Positions 6,379 through 14,182 of a stretch of DNA of 21,680 bases are shown piece after piece. Position 1 is the first letter of the stretch, and each line of letters begins with the position of its first letter. The position numbers and the translations under genes were made by a program. The stretch is taken from assembly GCA_903912275.1 (NCBI GenBank), contig CAIWGR010000594.1:1-21680 (forward strand), read 5' to 3'. The notes beneath the pieces were generated by a model. That model saw only the letters and a list, made by a program, of their open reading frames with translations, was not told the origin of the DNA and made no database searches. This stretch comes from an uncultured delta proteobacterium. Its GTDB lineage: Bacteria; Myxococcota_A; Bradymonadia; REDH01.

Positions 6379-7909
6379 GCCGAAGCGGATCCCCGATGGG
6401 ATGCAGGTCTTTTCGATGGTGTCGGGCCAGGCGCGGATTGAGGACGAGGCCGACTTCGTCATCATCGGCAGCGGCGCGGGCGGCGCGACTGCGGCGCGTG
6501 TTCTGACGGATGCTGGCCACAGCGTCATCCTGGTGGAAGAGGGCCCCTATGTTCCTGTGAAGGAGCGGGGCTACGATGTCTGGACAGGGTTCCGCAGCTC
6601 GTGGCGTGACTGCGGCTTTCAGGTAGCCGAAGGCCGGCTCTTCCTGCCCATCATTCAGGGCATGGGCGTGGGCGGCACGACGACGATGAACGGTGCCATC
6701 TGCCACCGCATCAAGCCGGAGCTGCACGCGGAGTGGGTGCGTGACCACAAGCTTCCGGAGAACCTCTCGTTCGAGGAGTTCAGCCGTATCTACGACCGGG
6801 TTGACCAGGAGTTGCAGATTGCGCCGGCGCCCGAAGAGGTGCTGGGCCGTCACAACACGCTGCTTCGCGACGGTCTCGAGGCCATTGGCTTTTCGCACAA
6901 CCCGATCCGCCGCAACGTTGTGGGCTGCCAGGGGTCGTCGCGCTGCATCCAGGGCTGTCCGACCGCCGCGAAGCAGAGCATGGATCAGACCTACCTGCCC
7001 TTCGCGCTCCGCAAGGGTGCCCGTCTGTATGCAGAGTGCCGCGTCTCGAAGATTGCGCGTGTGAATGGCCGCGCGGGGTTGGTAGAGGCGCAGTTCGTCT
7101 CGTCACCGGACCGTCTGAAGGGGCCGAAGGCGACCTTCCGTGCGCGTCGGGCCGTGCTGCTCGCGGCCAGTGCCATCCAGACACCGCTGCTGCTTGCAGC
7201 GAGCGGCATCGGCAAGGAGAGCGGGCTCGTAGGCCAGCGGTTCCAGTGCCACCCCGGCATCAGCCTGCTCGGTGAGTTCGAAGAGCCGGTACGGATGTGG
7301 GAGAGCGTGACGCAGGGGTACGAGTCGACCCATCTCTGGACCGACCGGCTCAAGTTCGAGACGGTCTCCATTCCGCTCGACAACGCGGCGGCTCGGTTCG
7401 ACGGCTACGGCAAGAAGCTGATGGAGAATGTGGAGCGTGTGGGCCACCTCGCCTGTTGGGGCGTGCATGTGCGGTCTGAGGCTCATGGCCGCGTCTACCG
7501 CGACTTCACGGGCCGCACCCGCATCAAGTACGACATGACCGATGGTGATGTGATCCGGCTGAAGCGGGGGCTCAAGCTGATGGCGAAGATGCTCTTTGCG
7601 GCGGGCGCGAAGTCGGTGTCGCCGGGCGTCCACGGCCTTCCGAAGCGGATGGACCATCCGGATCAGATGGAGGCACTCGACCAGCTCGACAACAGCCCCA
7701 ACCGCTACCACGGCATCGCGTCGCACATGTTCGGAACCGCCGTCATGGGCGCCGATCGGAAGCGGAGCGTGGTAGGCTTCGACGGTCAGGTGCACGAGAT
7801 GCCGGGCCTCTATGTGCTCGACAGCTCAGCCTTCCCGACCAACCTGGGTGTGAACCCGCAGAACTCCATCATTGCATGGAGCTGGCTCTGCTCGGAGAAG
7901 CTGGCCTAG
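6371..7909 (+). CDS. GMC-family FAD-dependent oxidoreductase (cholesterol/long-chain alcohol oxidase-like)
   Basis: 512 residues from ATG 6371. The FAD-binding Rossmann motif GSGAGG sits at 33-38, followed by the GMC signature-like GVGGTTTMNGAI (99-110). A Cys-rich segment C186-QGSSR-C192-IQG-C196-PTAAKQSMDQTYLP resembles the equivalent region of cholesterol-oxidase-like and long-chain alcohol oxidases. The GMC C-terminal domain carries the expected active-site His (H452 in ASHMFGTAVMG) and Asn (N498 in NPQNSI). It should oxidise an alcohol to a carbonyl, with electrons passing to oxygen or a membrane acceptor; the substrate is unknown, with lipophilic alcohols or sterol-like compounds most likely by family. 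There is no signal peptide and no Tat motif. It overlaps the small membrane protein gene by 8 bp, suggesting peripheral membrane location. Its stop lies only 9 bases from the stop of the convergent helicase gene. Confidence 0.93.
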   Translation: MAEPKRIPDGMQVFSMVSGQARIEDEADFVIIGSGAGGATAARVLTDAGHSVILVEEGPYVPVKERGYDVWTGFRSSWRDCGFQVAEGRLFLPIIQGMGVGGTTTMNGAICHRIKPELHAEWVRDHKLPENLSFEEFSRIYDRVDQELQIAPAPEEVLGRHNTLLRDGLEAIGFSHNPIRRNVVGCQGSSRCIQGCPTAAKQSMDQTYLPFALRKGARLYAECRVSKIARVNGRAGLVEAQFVSSPDRLKGPKATFRARRAVLLAASAIQTPLLLAASGIGKESGLVGQRFQCHPGISLLGEFEEPVRMWESVTQGYESTHLWTDRLKFETVSIPLDNAAARFDGYGKKLMENVERVGHLACWGVHVRSEAHGRVYRDFTGRTRIKYDMTDGDVIRLKRGLKLMAKMLFAAGAKSVSPGVHGLPKRMDHPDQMEALDQLDNSPNRYHGIASHMFGTAVMGADRKRSVVGFDGQVHEMPGLYVLDSSAFPTNLGVNPQNSIIAWSWLCSEKLA

Positions 7910-7918
7910 GCCGGCGGA

Positions 7919-10900
7919 TCAGCGGGGGGCTGCGAGTGCGGCCGTGATGCGGGCCAGTTCTGCGTCGCGGTCGCGGTGCCAGTCGCGGGCGCTGATGGAG
8001 AGGGTCTTCCAGCTGCGGGCGGAGAGGACCTGCGGCGTGTGGACATGTCGGGCATGGGCCGATTCGACCTGGCTGCCTTCGTCGCAGAGGATGCCGAGCG
8101 CGTAGCTGTGCGGGTCGTTCGGGGCGACGACAGCGACGGGGACCCGGAAAGAGGAGGTGCCGACATCGAGCTGGGTGGTGTGGCCCAGCGCTTCGAGTGC
8201 GAGCGCGACCTGGACCTTGAGCGGGTGGAGGAAGGCAGGACGATGGCTGACGACGGCGGGCTTGGCCACCTGGCGGTAGGCGCGCAGGAGCTCGAGCGTC
8301 CGTTCGGCCTGCGCCTTGCGGCCAGCGGAGAGGTGCCAGGCGAACTCGAGGAAGGCCTTGAAGAGGCGGGGGCCTTCATGGGTGGTGTTGGCGACGGAGA
8401 GCAGCGTGGGCTCGAAGGAGGCGACGATGCAGATCTGCCGTTTGGCGCGTGAGACGGCGACGTTGAGGCGGCGCTCGCCGCCCTTCTGGCCGAGCGGTCC
8501 GAAGCGGGCCGGAACGTAGCGTTCACTGTTGCCATCTTTGCGCTTGCGCTGCGTGGGTGCGTGGCCGAGCGAGAAGATGATGATGTCGCGCTCGTCGCCC
8601 TGGACGGACTCGAGGTTCTTGACGAAGGGGCGCTCGTCCATGCGTTCGCGTGCGAGGGCGGCGTGGTAGTTTTCGGCGAAGGCGGAGTCTGACTCGCAGC
8701 GGCTGTCGAGGGCATCGAGGATGGCCTGGCGCTGCTGCATGTTGAAGGTGACGACGCCGAGGCTCTCGCCAGGGCGGTCGACCAGGAGGCTGGCGACGAG
8801 GTCGACGACCCGCTCCGCTTCGACCTTGTTCACGCCGTCGAGGTAGGTGGCGCCATCGACCTGGATCCAGCTGATCTGGGCCTGCGCGGCGGCGCTTCGG
8901 GTGGCGGGGATGGTGGAAAGGTTGCCCTGGTACATCGCGTGGTTGGAGAAGGCGATGAGCTCCTCGAAGAGGCAGCGGTAGTGCCAGCGCAGGCCGATGT
9001 TGGGGACGCGGGAGCGGGCGAGGACGAGCAGCGATTCGCCGTCGAGGAGCTCGCGTGATTCGCGGTCGTCTACGGGCACCTCTTCGGGGTCGTCGGCGCT
9101 CTGGAAGAAGCTGGTCGGAGGCATCTGATGCTCGTCGCCGGCGATGACGACGCGTTGCCCGCGGAGGAGCACCGGGAAGCCGGAGCCGACGGTGCACTGC
9201 GAGGCCTCGTCCATGATGACGAGGTCGAAGATGGGCTCGCGTGGGAAGAGGACGCTGAGGGTCTCGGGCGAGACGAGCCAGACGGGGAGGAGGTCGAAGA
9301 GGCCCTCCTCCGCGAAGGTGCGAACGAAGGTACGGAGCGGCATGCGGCTGCGCTGCTTGCGCGCCTCTTTGAGGAGCCCCTCTTTGGTGGACTGGAGCTC
9401 GGTGCGGCGCTTGCCCTTCTCGGCATCGATGACCTGCAGGAGCGGGGCCTCGTTGCGGAGCGCGACAACCCGCTGCGAGGCGCTGCCCGTGAGCTCCGCG
9501 GTGAGTGCTTGGAGCCGCGCCTCTGCGGTCTCTAGCGGGCCTAGGCTGGTGGTCTTGTCGAGGCCTGAGACAGCCGGCTCGCGTGCCGTGATGCTGTCGA
9601 CCTGCGCCTGGGCCCAGCCGCGGAGCACGGCAGCGCGCCAGCCCGCAGCGGGGGCCGTGGCGTGGCGCTCGCAGAGGCGTGCGAGCAGGGGGCGGGCGGT
9701 GGGGTGGAGCGCGTTGGCCGAGGCGATGGCGCGGTCTGCGGCGGTGATGGCGCGGGAGTGCGAGGCGACGATCGCGGCGAGGTCGCGGAGCGCCTGGGGT
9801 GGCGCGTCGGCGCTCAGCGTGGGGAAGAGCGCGTGGAGTGCGGCGCGCTCGGCGGCAGCCTGTTGCAAGAGGGTGAGTGCCTCGCTGAGTTGCAGCAGCC
9901 GGCTGCGCCAGGCGCCAATGCCGACGACGCTGGCTGCCGGCCAGAGGTCAAGTGCTACGAGCGCTTCGCGGTGGGGCTCGAGGTTGCCCAGCTGCGCGAG
10001 GGTGGCGGAGAGGATGACGACCTGGGCGCGGGCTTCGTCGCGGGAGGCCGGCAAGACGAGCTCGCCGCCGAGTGTCTGGTAGACGCCGCGGAGGGCGCGC
10101 CAGCCGTTGCTGGCTGCGATGCGGCGGCGGACCTCAAGAAGGAGCGAAGCAGTGACAGGTTCGGCGGCGCGCTCGGGCCACTCTGTGGCGAGCCAGCGGC
10201 GCATGGCGGCCTGCGCAGACCACCATGAGGGGAGGAACCAGCGGTACCAGGCGGGAGCTGTGGCGAGCGCGACGGGCAGCATCGCGCGGACCTCGTCTGT
10301 CTCCTGCGCGAAGACCGGTTGCGGCGTGCTGTCGATGGCCTCTGCGGCCTGCTCCCAGGTGGCGAGCCCCTCGGGAATCGAGCGGTGGCTTGCAGTGCCC
10401 GCAGCCTGCAGCCAGGCTCCGCTGCCGGCCACCTTGCTCGCGCTAGAGGCACGGAGGATGAGGCCCGCGAAGAGCTGTTCGGCGGGGAGGTCGAGGGCGC
10501 GTGCGACGGCGACTGCTGCGTACAGCGCGGGGAGGCGGGAGGCGGCTGCGGCAGGTTCAAGCCCGGTCGCACGGAGCAGGACCTCTGCCTGTTCGGTGAG
10601 CTGCGCTACGCCGTTGATGCGGCCGCGGAGCATCTCCCAGTCTGTGGCGGAGGAGGCGGCGAAAGAGGCGCGGGGCCGCTCGTCGCCGGGGAGCAGGTGG
10701 GGCGAAGAGGAGAGCAAGGCGGCGTGCGGCTGCACGGCCGCGAGGGCCTGCGCGAGCGCCTCTGCGGCGGTGGCGGAGAGGTCTGCGAGCGCAGCAGGCG
10801 AGAAGGCCGTCAGCTCTTCGAGCCCGGCCAGTCCGGCGTGGAGCTCTCCCAGTGTGGGCAGGTCGTCGTCGTGGCGGAGTGCAAGGAGCTCGCCGCGCGC

Positions 10901-13690
10901 GTCGAGCTCTTTCGACAGGGAGCCGCTCAGGGTTGTGGCCTGTGCGTGGCCTGCTTCGCGGAAGCTGTGCGGGGCGGGCGCCTCGAGGCGGCGGACCACC
11001 TGCTCGAAGAGGGCCTTTCGATCGTCGGAGACATCGTGAACAACGGCGAGGAGGTGGCGCAGGCCCACGCTCTCGAGGCGGTGTGCGACCACATCGAGTG
11101 CGGCCCGTTTTTCGCAGACGACGGCAACGCGGCAGCCCCGCGCGAGCGCGTCGGCGACGAGGTTGACGATGACCTGGCTCTTGCCCGTGCCCGGCGGGCC
11201 GTCGACGACGAGTGCCCGCGTCTCATGGGTTCGAGAGAGGACCGCGAGCTGGCTTGGGTCGGCATAGACGACGGGTTCGATGTCGGTCGGTGCGATGCCG
11301 ACGGGCTCTTCGACGCCGAGTGCTTCGCGGAGGTGGGGCGGGAGGACAAGTCCTGCAACGCCGAGGAGCGCAGGCGCGTCCTGGGCGGGGTCGGAGAGCG
11401 CATCGAGGAGCCCGTTGTAGTCCTGCAGGAGGTCGGAGCCGGACTGGGGGAAGAGGCCGAGGACGGCGGACTCTTCGATCTCAAGCGCAGCGCCTTTGCC
11501 GGAGGCCTCTGCCCAGGGTCGCAGGGCTTTGAGGGTGCCGGAGAGCGGCTTGGCGGAGAGGCCTACGACGGCGAGCTCTGCGAGGAGCGCGTCGGAGTCC
11601 TGCGCGGCGAGGGTGTGGAACTTCTCCATGAGCGCGTCGGGCAGCGCGTATCCGAGCTTGGAGAAGAGCAGCCGGAGGAGCGCCTGGTTTGCGACAGGGT
11701 GTTCATCTTCGCGGGCGACGAGGCTCCAGGAGCGGCCTCCGCGCTCGTCGACGACGAGGTCTGTCGGATAGAGGACGAGCGGACCGCGGATATCGTACCC
11801 GCCTGCGGACCCGGTGAGGAAGGGATAGCCGAGGTAGAGCTCGCAGGCGCCGGACTCCTCGAGCCTGGCGCGGTGCTCGCGGTAGAGCGCCTTGACCCGC
11901 GTTGCGACCTTGGCGGCGGCACCCGCTCGTCCTACCTCTGCAGCCTCGACGAGGGTGGCGGGATGGGCCACCTTTGCGAAGGCGAGGACCCGCTCGGAGA
12001 GGCCCTCCGAGATGGCGTCGAGCTCGGAGAGGTCGACGGCAAATCGGCCCGCAACGCGCAGTCGGACGGAGGGCGAACGGCCATCGCCGGAGACCAGCTC
12101 ATCGCGCAGACGGAGGACGCCGCGCCGGAGCTGCTCGCGCGCAGGCTCGAGCGAGGCGGCGGCCGCTGCAATCGCCGGCGCTGGATGGATGAGCTCGACG
12201 GCGAAGGGGGTGTCGAGGTCGAGGGTCTTGAGGTCTGCGGGGGCGCGGAGGTTGTAGTGTCGGAGCGAGCCCTCCATGACCGTGAGCAGCGCCTCGCGGG
12301 TGGAGCCGCCCAGGAGCCGCATGAGCCGGCGGAGGGTTGTGAGGCCGCCGCCGCGCCGACCGATGCTGAAGAGGTGGGCATCGAGCGCGTTGGAGCTCTC
12401 GCTGGCGCGCGGCGGAATCTGGACGGCGGAGGGCTTGCTCTCGTCGTCGGCCTCGACGGTCAGCTCGCCGAGCATGGGCGGCAGCGAGCTGCGGTAGAGG
12501 TCGCCGGCGCCGATGAGATCGCCGATCTGGTAGATGCGGTTGAGCTCGCGCTTGGTGGCTCTGCCGTCGACGAGGATGATGTGGGAGAGGAGCGAGAGGA
12601 TGCCGAGCTTCTGGTCGGTCGATGCGACGGCGGCGATGGGGGCGAGTTCGCTGAGTCGGCGCGAGGCGACGGCGGGGTCGAGGTAGGAGCGCCAGTCGGG
12701 GACCAGGGAGGCGAAGGCGGCCTCGAGCGGCGTGCCTTCGGACTCCTCGATCTCGCCGTCGGACTCCGCGACGAGGACGGCTGCGGCGAGCGCGAACTCC
12801 TTGAGGTCGTTGGAGCCCTTCGCGGGTTCGCCGGCCACCTGAAGAGAGGCGGCGTAGCGCTCCACGAGACCGGAGATCTCCTGCTCGACCGCCGCGGCCT
12901 GTGCGGTGGCTGAACCTCCCGTGATGCTGGCGCCGGCCGGTGTTGCTTCGAAGCGCTCGAGCGCCCAGAGGCGGAGGTAGGACTCGCTGCCGACGGGCGG
13001 CTCTCCGGTTCCTGCGAGCAGCGCCTTTACGAGCTCGTTGCACTGGCGGAGGAGGCCATCCACGTCGGGGCCGACGGCCGAGGCCTCGAGGCCCGACTGC
13101 ATGGCGAGGAACTGGGTTGCGACGGCCTTGAGCGAGCGGGTTGCGGCGAGCGCGGCGCGGTCGGCGGAGATCTCGCGGGCGAGCAGGTAGGCAGCGGCCG
13201 CCGGTGGCGCGGTGGTGCGTTCATCAAGGAGCCAGGTCAGCGCCCGGGTTGCAGCAACGGCCGCGCCCGAAGCCAGGCCATGGAGGAGATGGTGGCCGAG
13301 CTGGTGGCCGAGGTAGGCGACGGCGGCCTGGTCGTCGAACAGCCCAAGCGTGAAGGCGGGAATCTGCAGGAGCAGTGGCGAAGGTGCGAGGAGCAGCGCC
13401 GGGTCTTCGGCGTCGGCGCCCGCGTAGAGTTCGACGGGCTGCGTGACGCCGAGGCGGGCTGCGGCGGTTGCGAGCGCATCGGCGAGCTGCGGCGAGGCCG
13501 CCGCAGTGAGGCGCTGCGCGGTGCCCATGAGGGTGGCGCGGAGGTCGGGATCTGGTGCGGGTGCCGGCGGCGCGCCGGGGCCCTCGAAGGCGGCAGAGAG
13601 GCGTTCGAGCCAGACCGTTTCGGCGTCACACCGGAGTGCGGCGAGATCGAGGGAGGGCAACGGTGCACGCGAAGCGGTGAGATGGCTCAA
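7919..13690 (-). CDS. Giant mosaic protein: M48-like / TerB-like / DUF4011-like / SF1 helicase / Vsr-like nuclease domain
   Basis: 1923 residues. The TTG start at 13690 is fixed by a perfect AGGAGG five bases upstream. Domains: (1) residues ~85-200, M48-peptidase-like, with H129-Q-L-G-H133 and E173-x3-D177 matching HExxH...ExxxD except that the catalytic Glu is Gln; (2) ~295-400, TerB-like helices with ESDGEIEESEG and ILVDGRATKREL; (3) ~600-770, DUF4011-like (LYLGYPFLTG, IRGPLVLYP, NQALLRLL); (4) SF1 helicase of the COG1112/AAA_11-AAA_12 type: Walker A GPPGTGKS (831-838), a long helical insert, DEAS at 1494, GDEHQMPP, LRWHYR near 1567, VQGDERDI near 1695, RLNVAVSRAK near 1741; (5) ~1820-1923, RE_MTES_1575/Vsr-like fold, with Pro1851 and Leu1868 where acidic residues are usual. 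The ATPase motifs look intact, while the peptidase and nuclease sites look altered. It is last in a co-directional run after cytidine deaminase (60-bp gap). COG1112 and TerB proteins recur in defence and stress loci, but a role here is inference. Confidence 0.9.
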   Translation of the reverse strand: MSHLTASRAPLPSLDLAALRCDAETVWLERLSAAFEGPGAPPAPAPDPDLRATLMGTAQRLTAAASPQLADALATAAARLGVTQPVELYAGADAEDPALLLAPSPLLLQIPAFTLGLFDDQAAVAYLGHQLGHHLLHGLASGAAVAATRALTWLLDERTTAPPAAAAYLLAREISADRAALAATRSLKAVATQFLAMQSGLEASAVGPDVDGLLRQCNELVKALLAGTGEPPVGSESYLRLWALERFEATPAGASITGGSATAQAAAVEQEISGLVERYAASLQVAGEPAKGSNDLKEFALAAAVLVAESDGEIEESEGTPLEAAFASLVPDWRSYLDPAVASRRLSELAPIAAVASTDQKLGILSLLSHIILVDGRATKRELNRIYQIGDLIGAGDLYRSSLPPMLGELTVEADDESKPSAVQIPPRASESSNALDAHLFSIGRRGGGLTTLRRLMRLLGGSTREALLTVMEGSLRHYNLRAPADLKTLDLDTPFAVELIHPAPAIAAAAASLEPAREQLRRGVLRLRDELVSGDGRSPSVRLRVAGRFAVDLSELDAISEGLSERVLAFAKVAHPATLVEAAEVGRAGAAAKVATRVKALYREHRARLEESGACELYLGYPFLTGSAGGYDIRGPLVLYPTDLVVDERGGRSWSLVAREDEHPVANQALLRLLFSKLGYALPDALMEKFHTLAAQDSDALLAELAVVGLSAKPLSGTLKALRPWAEASGKGAALEIEESAVLGLFPQSGSDLLQDYNGLLDALSDPAQDAPALLGVAGLVLPPHLREALGVEEPVGIAPTDIEPVVYADPSQLAVLSRTHETRALVVDGPPGTGKSQVIVNLVADALARGCRVAVVCEKRAALDVVAHRLESVGLRHLLAVVHDVSDDRKALFEQVVRRLEAPAPHSFREAGHAQATTLSGSLSKELDARGELLALRHDDDLPTLGELHAGLAGLEELTAFSPAALADLSATAAEALAQALAAVQPHAALLSSSPHLLPGDERPRASFAASSATDWEMLRGRINGVAQLTEQAEVLLRATGLEPAAAASRLPALYAAVAVARALDLPAEQLFAGLILRASSASKVAGSGAWLQAAGTASHRSIPEGLATWEQAAEAIDSTPQPVFAQETDEVRAMLPVALATAPAWYRWFLPSWWSAQAAMRRWLATEWPERAAEPVTASLLLEVRRRIAASNGWRALRGVYQTLGGELVLPASRDEARAQVVILSATLAQLGNLEPHREALVALDLWPAASVVGIGAWRSRLLQLSEALTLLQQAAAERAALHALFPTLSADAPPQALRDLAAIVASHSRAITAADRAIASANALHPTARPLLARLCERHATAPAAGWRAAVLRGWAQAQVDSITAREPAVSGLDKTTSLGPLETAEARLQALTAELTGSASQRVVALRNEAPLLQVIDAEKGKRRTELQSTKEGLLKEARKQRSRMPLRTFVRTFAEEGLFDLLPVWLVSPETLSVLFPREPIFDLVIMDEASQCTVGSGFPVLLRGQRVVIAGDEHQMPPTSFFQSADDPEEVPVDDRESRELLDGESLLVLARSRVPNIGLRWHYRCLFEELIAFSNHAMYQGNLSTIPATRSAAAQAQISWIQVDGATYLDGVNKVEAERVVDLVASLLVDRPGESLGVVTFNMQQRQAILDALDSRCESDSAFAENYHAALARERMDERPFVKNLESVQGDERDIIIFSLGHAPTQRKRKDGNSERYVPARFGPLGQKGGERRLNVAVSRAKRQICIVASFEPTLLSVANTTHEGPRLFKAFLEFAWHLSAGRKAQAERTLELLRAYRQVAKPAVVSHRPAFLHPLKVQVALALEALGHTTQLDVGTSSFRVPVAVVAPNDPHSYALGILCDEGSQVESAHARHVHTPQVLSARSWKTLSISARDWHRDRDAELARITAALAAPR

Positions 13691-13695
13691 GGGAC

Positions 13696-13701
13696 CCTCC
13701 T
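13696..13701 (-). promoter_or_regulatory. Consensus ribosome-binding site deciding the TTG start of the giant helicase
   Basis: On the minus strand the sequence reads AGGAGG, then GTCCC, then TTG AGC CAT. A perfect anti-16S match five bases upstream makes TTG 13690 the start. It also shows that the gene has its own strong initiation signal and is not only read by coupling from cytidine deaminase 60 bp upstream. The rest of that gap (13702-13750) is GC-rich, with no convincing promoter or terminator. Confidence 0.8.
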
Positions 13702-13750
13702 GAAATGATGCAGCGAGGGTATCCGCGGGCGCGCCGCCTCACAAGTGGCG

Positions 13751-14182
13751 CTATCGCTTCAGCGCGCTCGCGGCCTCGAGATCATGCTGGCTGAAGTTGG
13801 AGGGCAGCAGGGTGGAGAGCGACTGCTCCGCCCGTCCGCCGTCGACCGTGGTCGAGATGACGAGCATGGCCGGGTTGAACTCGGCGAGCACCTGCCGGCA
13901 CATGCCGCAGGGGAAGGTGGGGTACTCGGTCGCGGTGATGACAAGCACAGCGATGAGCTCTTTGTCTGCTGCCATCACGGCGCCGGAGATGGCGTTCCGC
14001 TCGGCGCAGATGGTGGCGCCGTAGCTTGCATTCTCGATGTTGCAGCCGGCGTAGATACGGCCGGTTGCCGAGAGCAGCGCCGCGCCCACAAGGAAGTTGG
14101 AGTAGGGGGCGTGCGCGAGCTGCATGGCGGCCTTCGCGGCGGCGTAGAGCTCTGCTTCTTGCTGGGCGGTGGGACGGCTCAC
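13751..14182 (-). CDS. cdd: Cytidine deaminase
   Basis: 143 residues, the size of the homotetrameric class. It converts cytidine and deoxycytidine to uridine and deoxyuridine in pyrimidine salvage. The zinc site is complete: C59-A-E61 in TICAERNAI (E61 is the proton shuttle) and P91-C92-G-M-C95. Substrate-binding FLVGAALL and GCNIENASYG are also present. The start is GTG 14182 (MSRPTAQ), which overlaps the TGA of the preceding phosphorylase as GTGA, so the two are translationally coupled. The larger open frame upstream has no family similarity and is excluded. The pairing with PNP makes a small nucleoside-salvage unit. The helicase gene follows 60 bp downstream on the same strand. Confidence 0.95.
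   Translation of the reverse strand: MSRPTAQQEAELYAAAKAAMQLAHAPYSNFLVGAALLSATGRIYAGCNIENASYGATICAERNAISGAVMAADKELIAVLVITATEYPTFPCGMCRQVLAEFNPAMLVISTTVDGGRAEQSLSTLLPSNFSQHDLEAASALKR

Noticed and set aside
7910..7918. A bidirectional terminator between the GMC oxidoreductase and helicase genes
   Set aside because: The convergent stops are only nine bases apart and no stem with a T-run on either strand can be drawn.
10319..12913. An 864-codon open frame on the plus strand inside the helicase gene
   Set aside because: It is antisense to clear helicase and DUF4011-like sequence. Its product is Gly/Glu/Arg-rich with no domain. Long antisense frames are expected in GC-rich genes with strong third-position bias.
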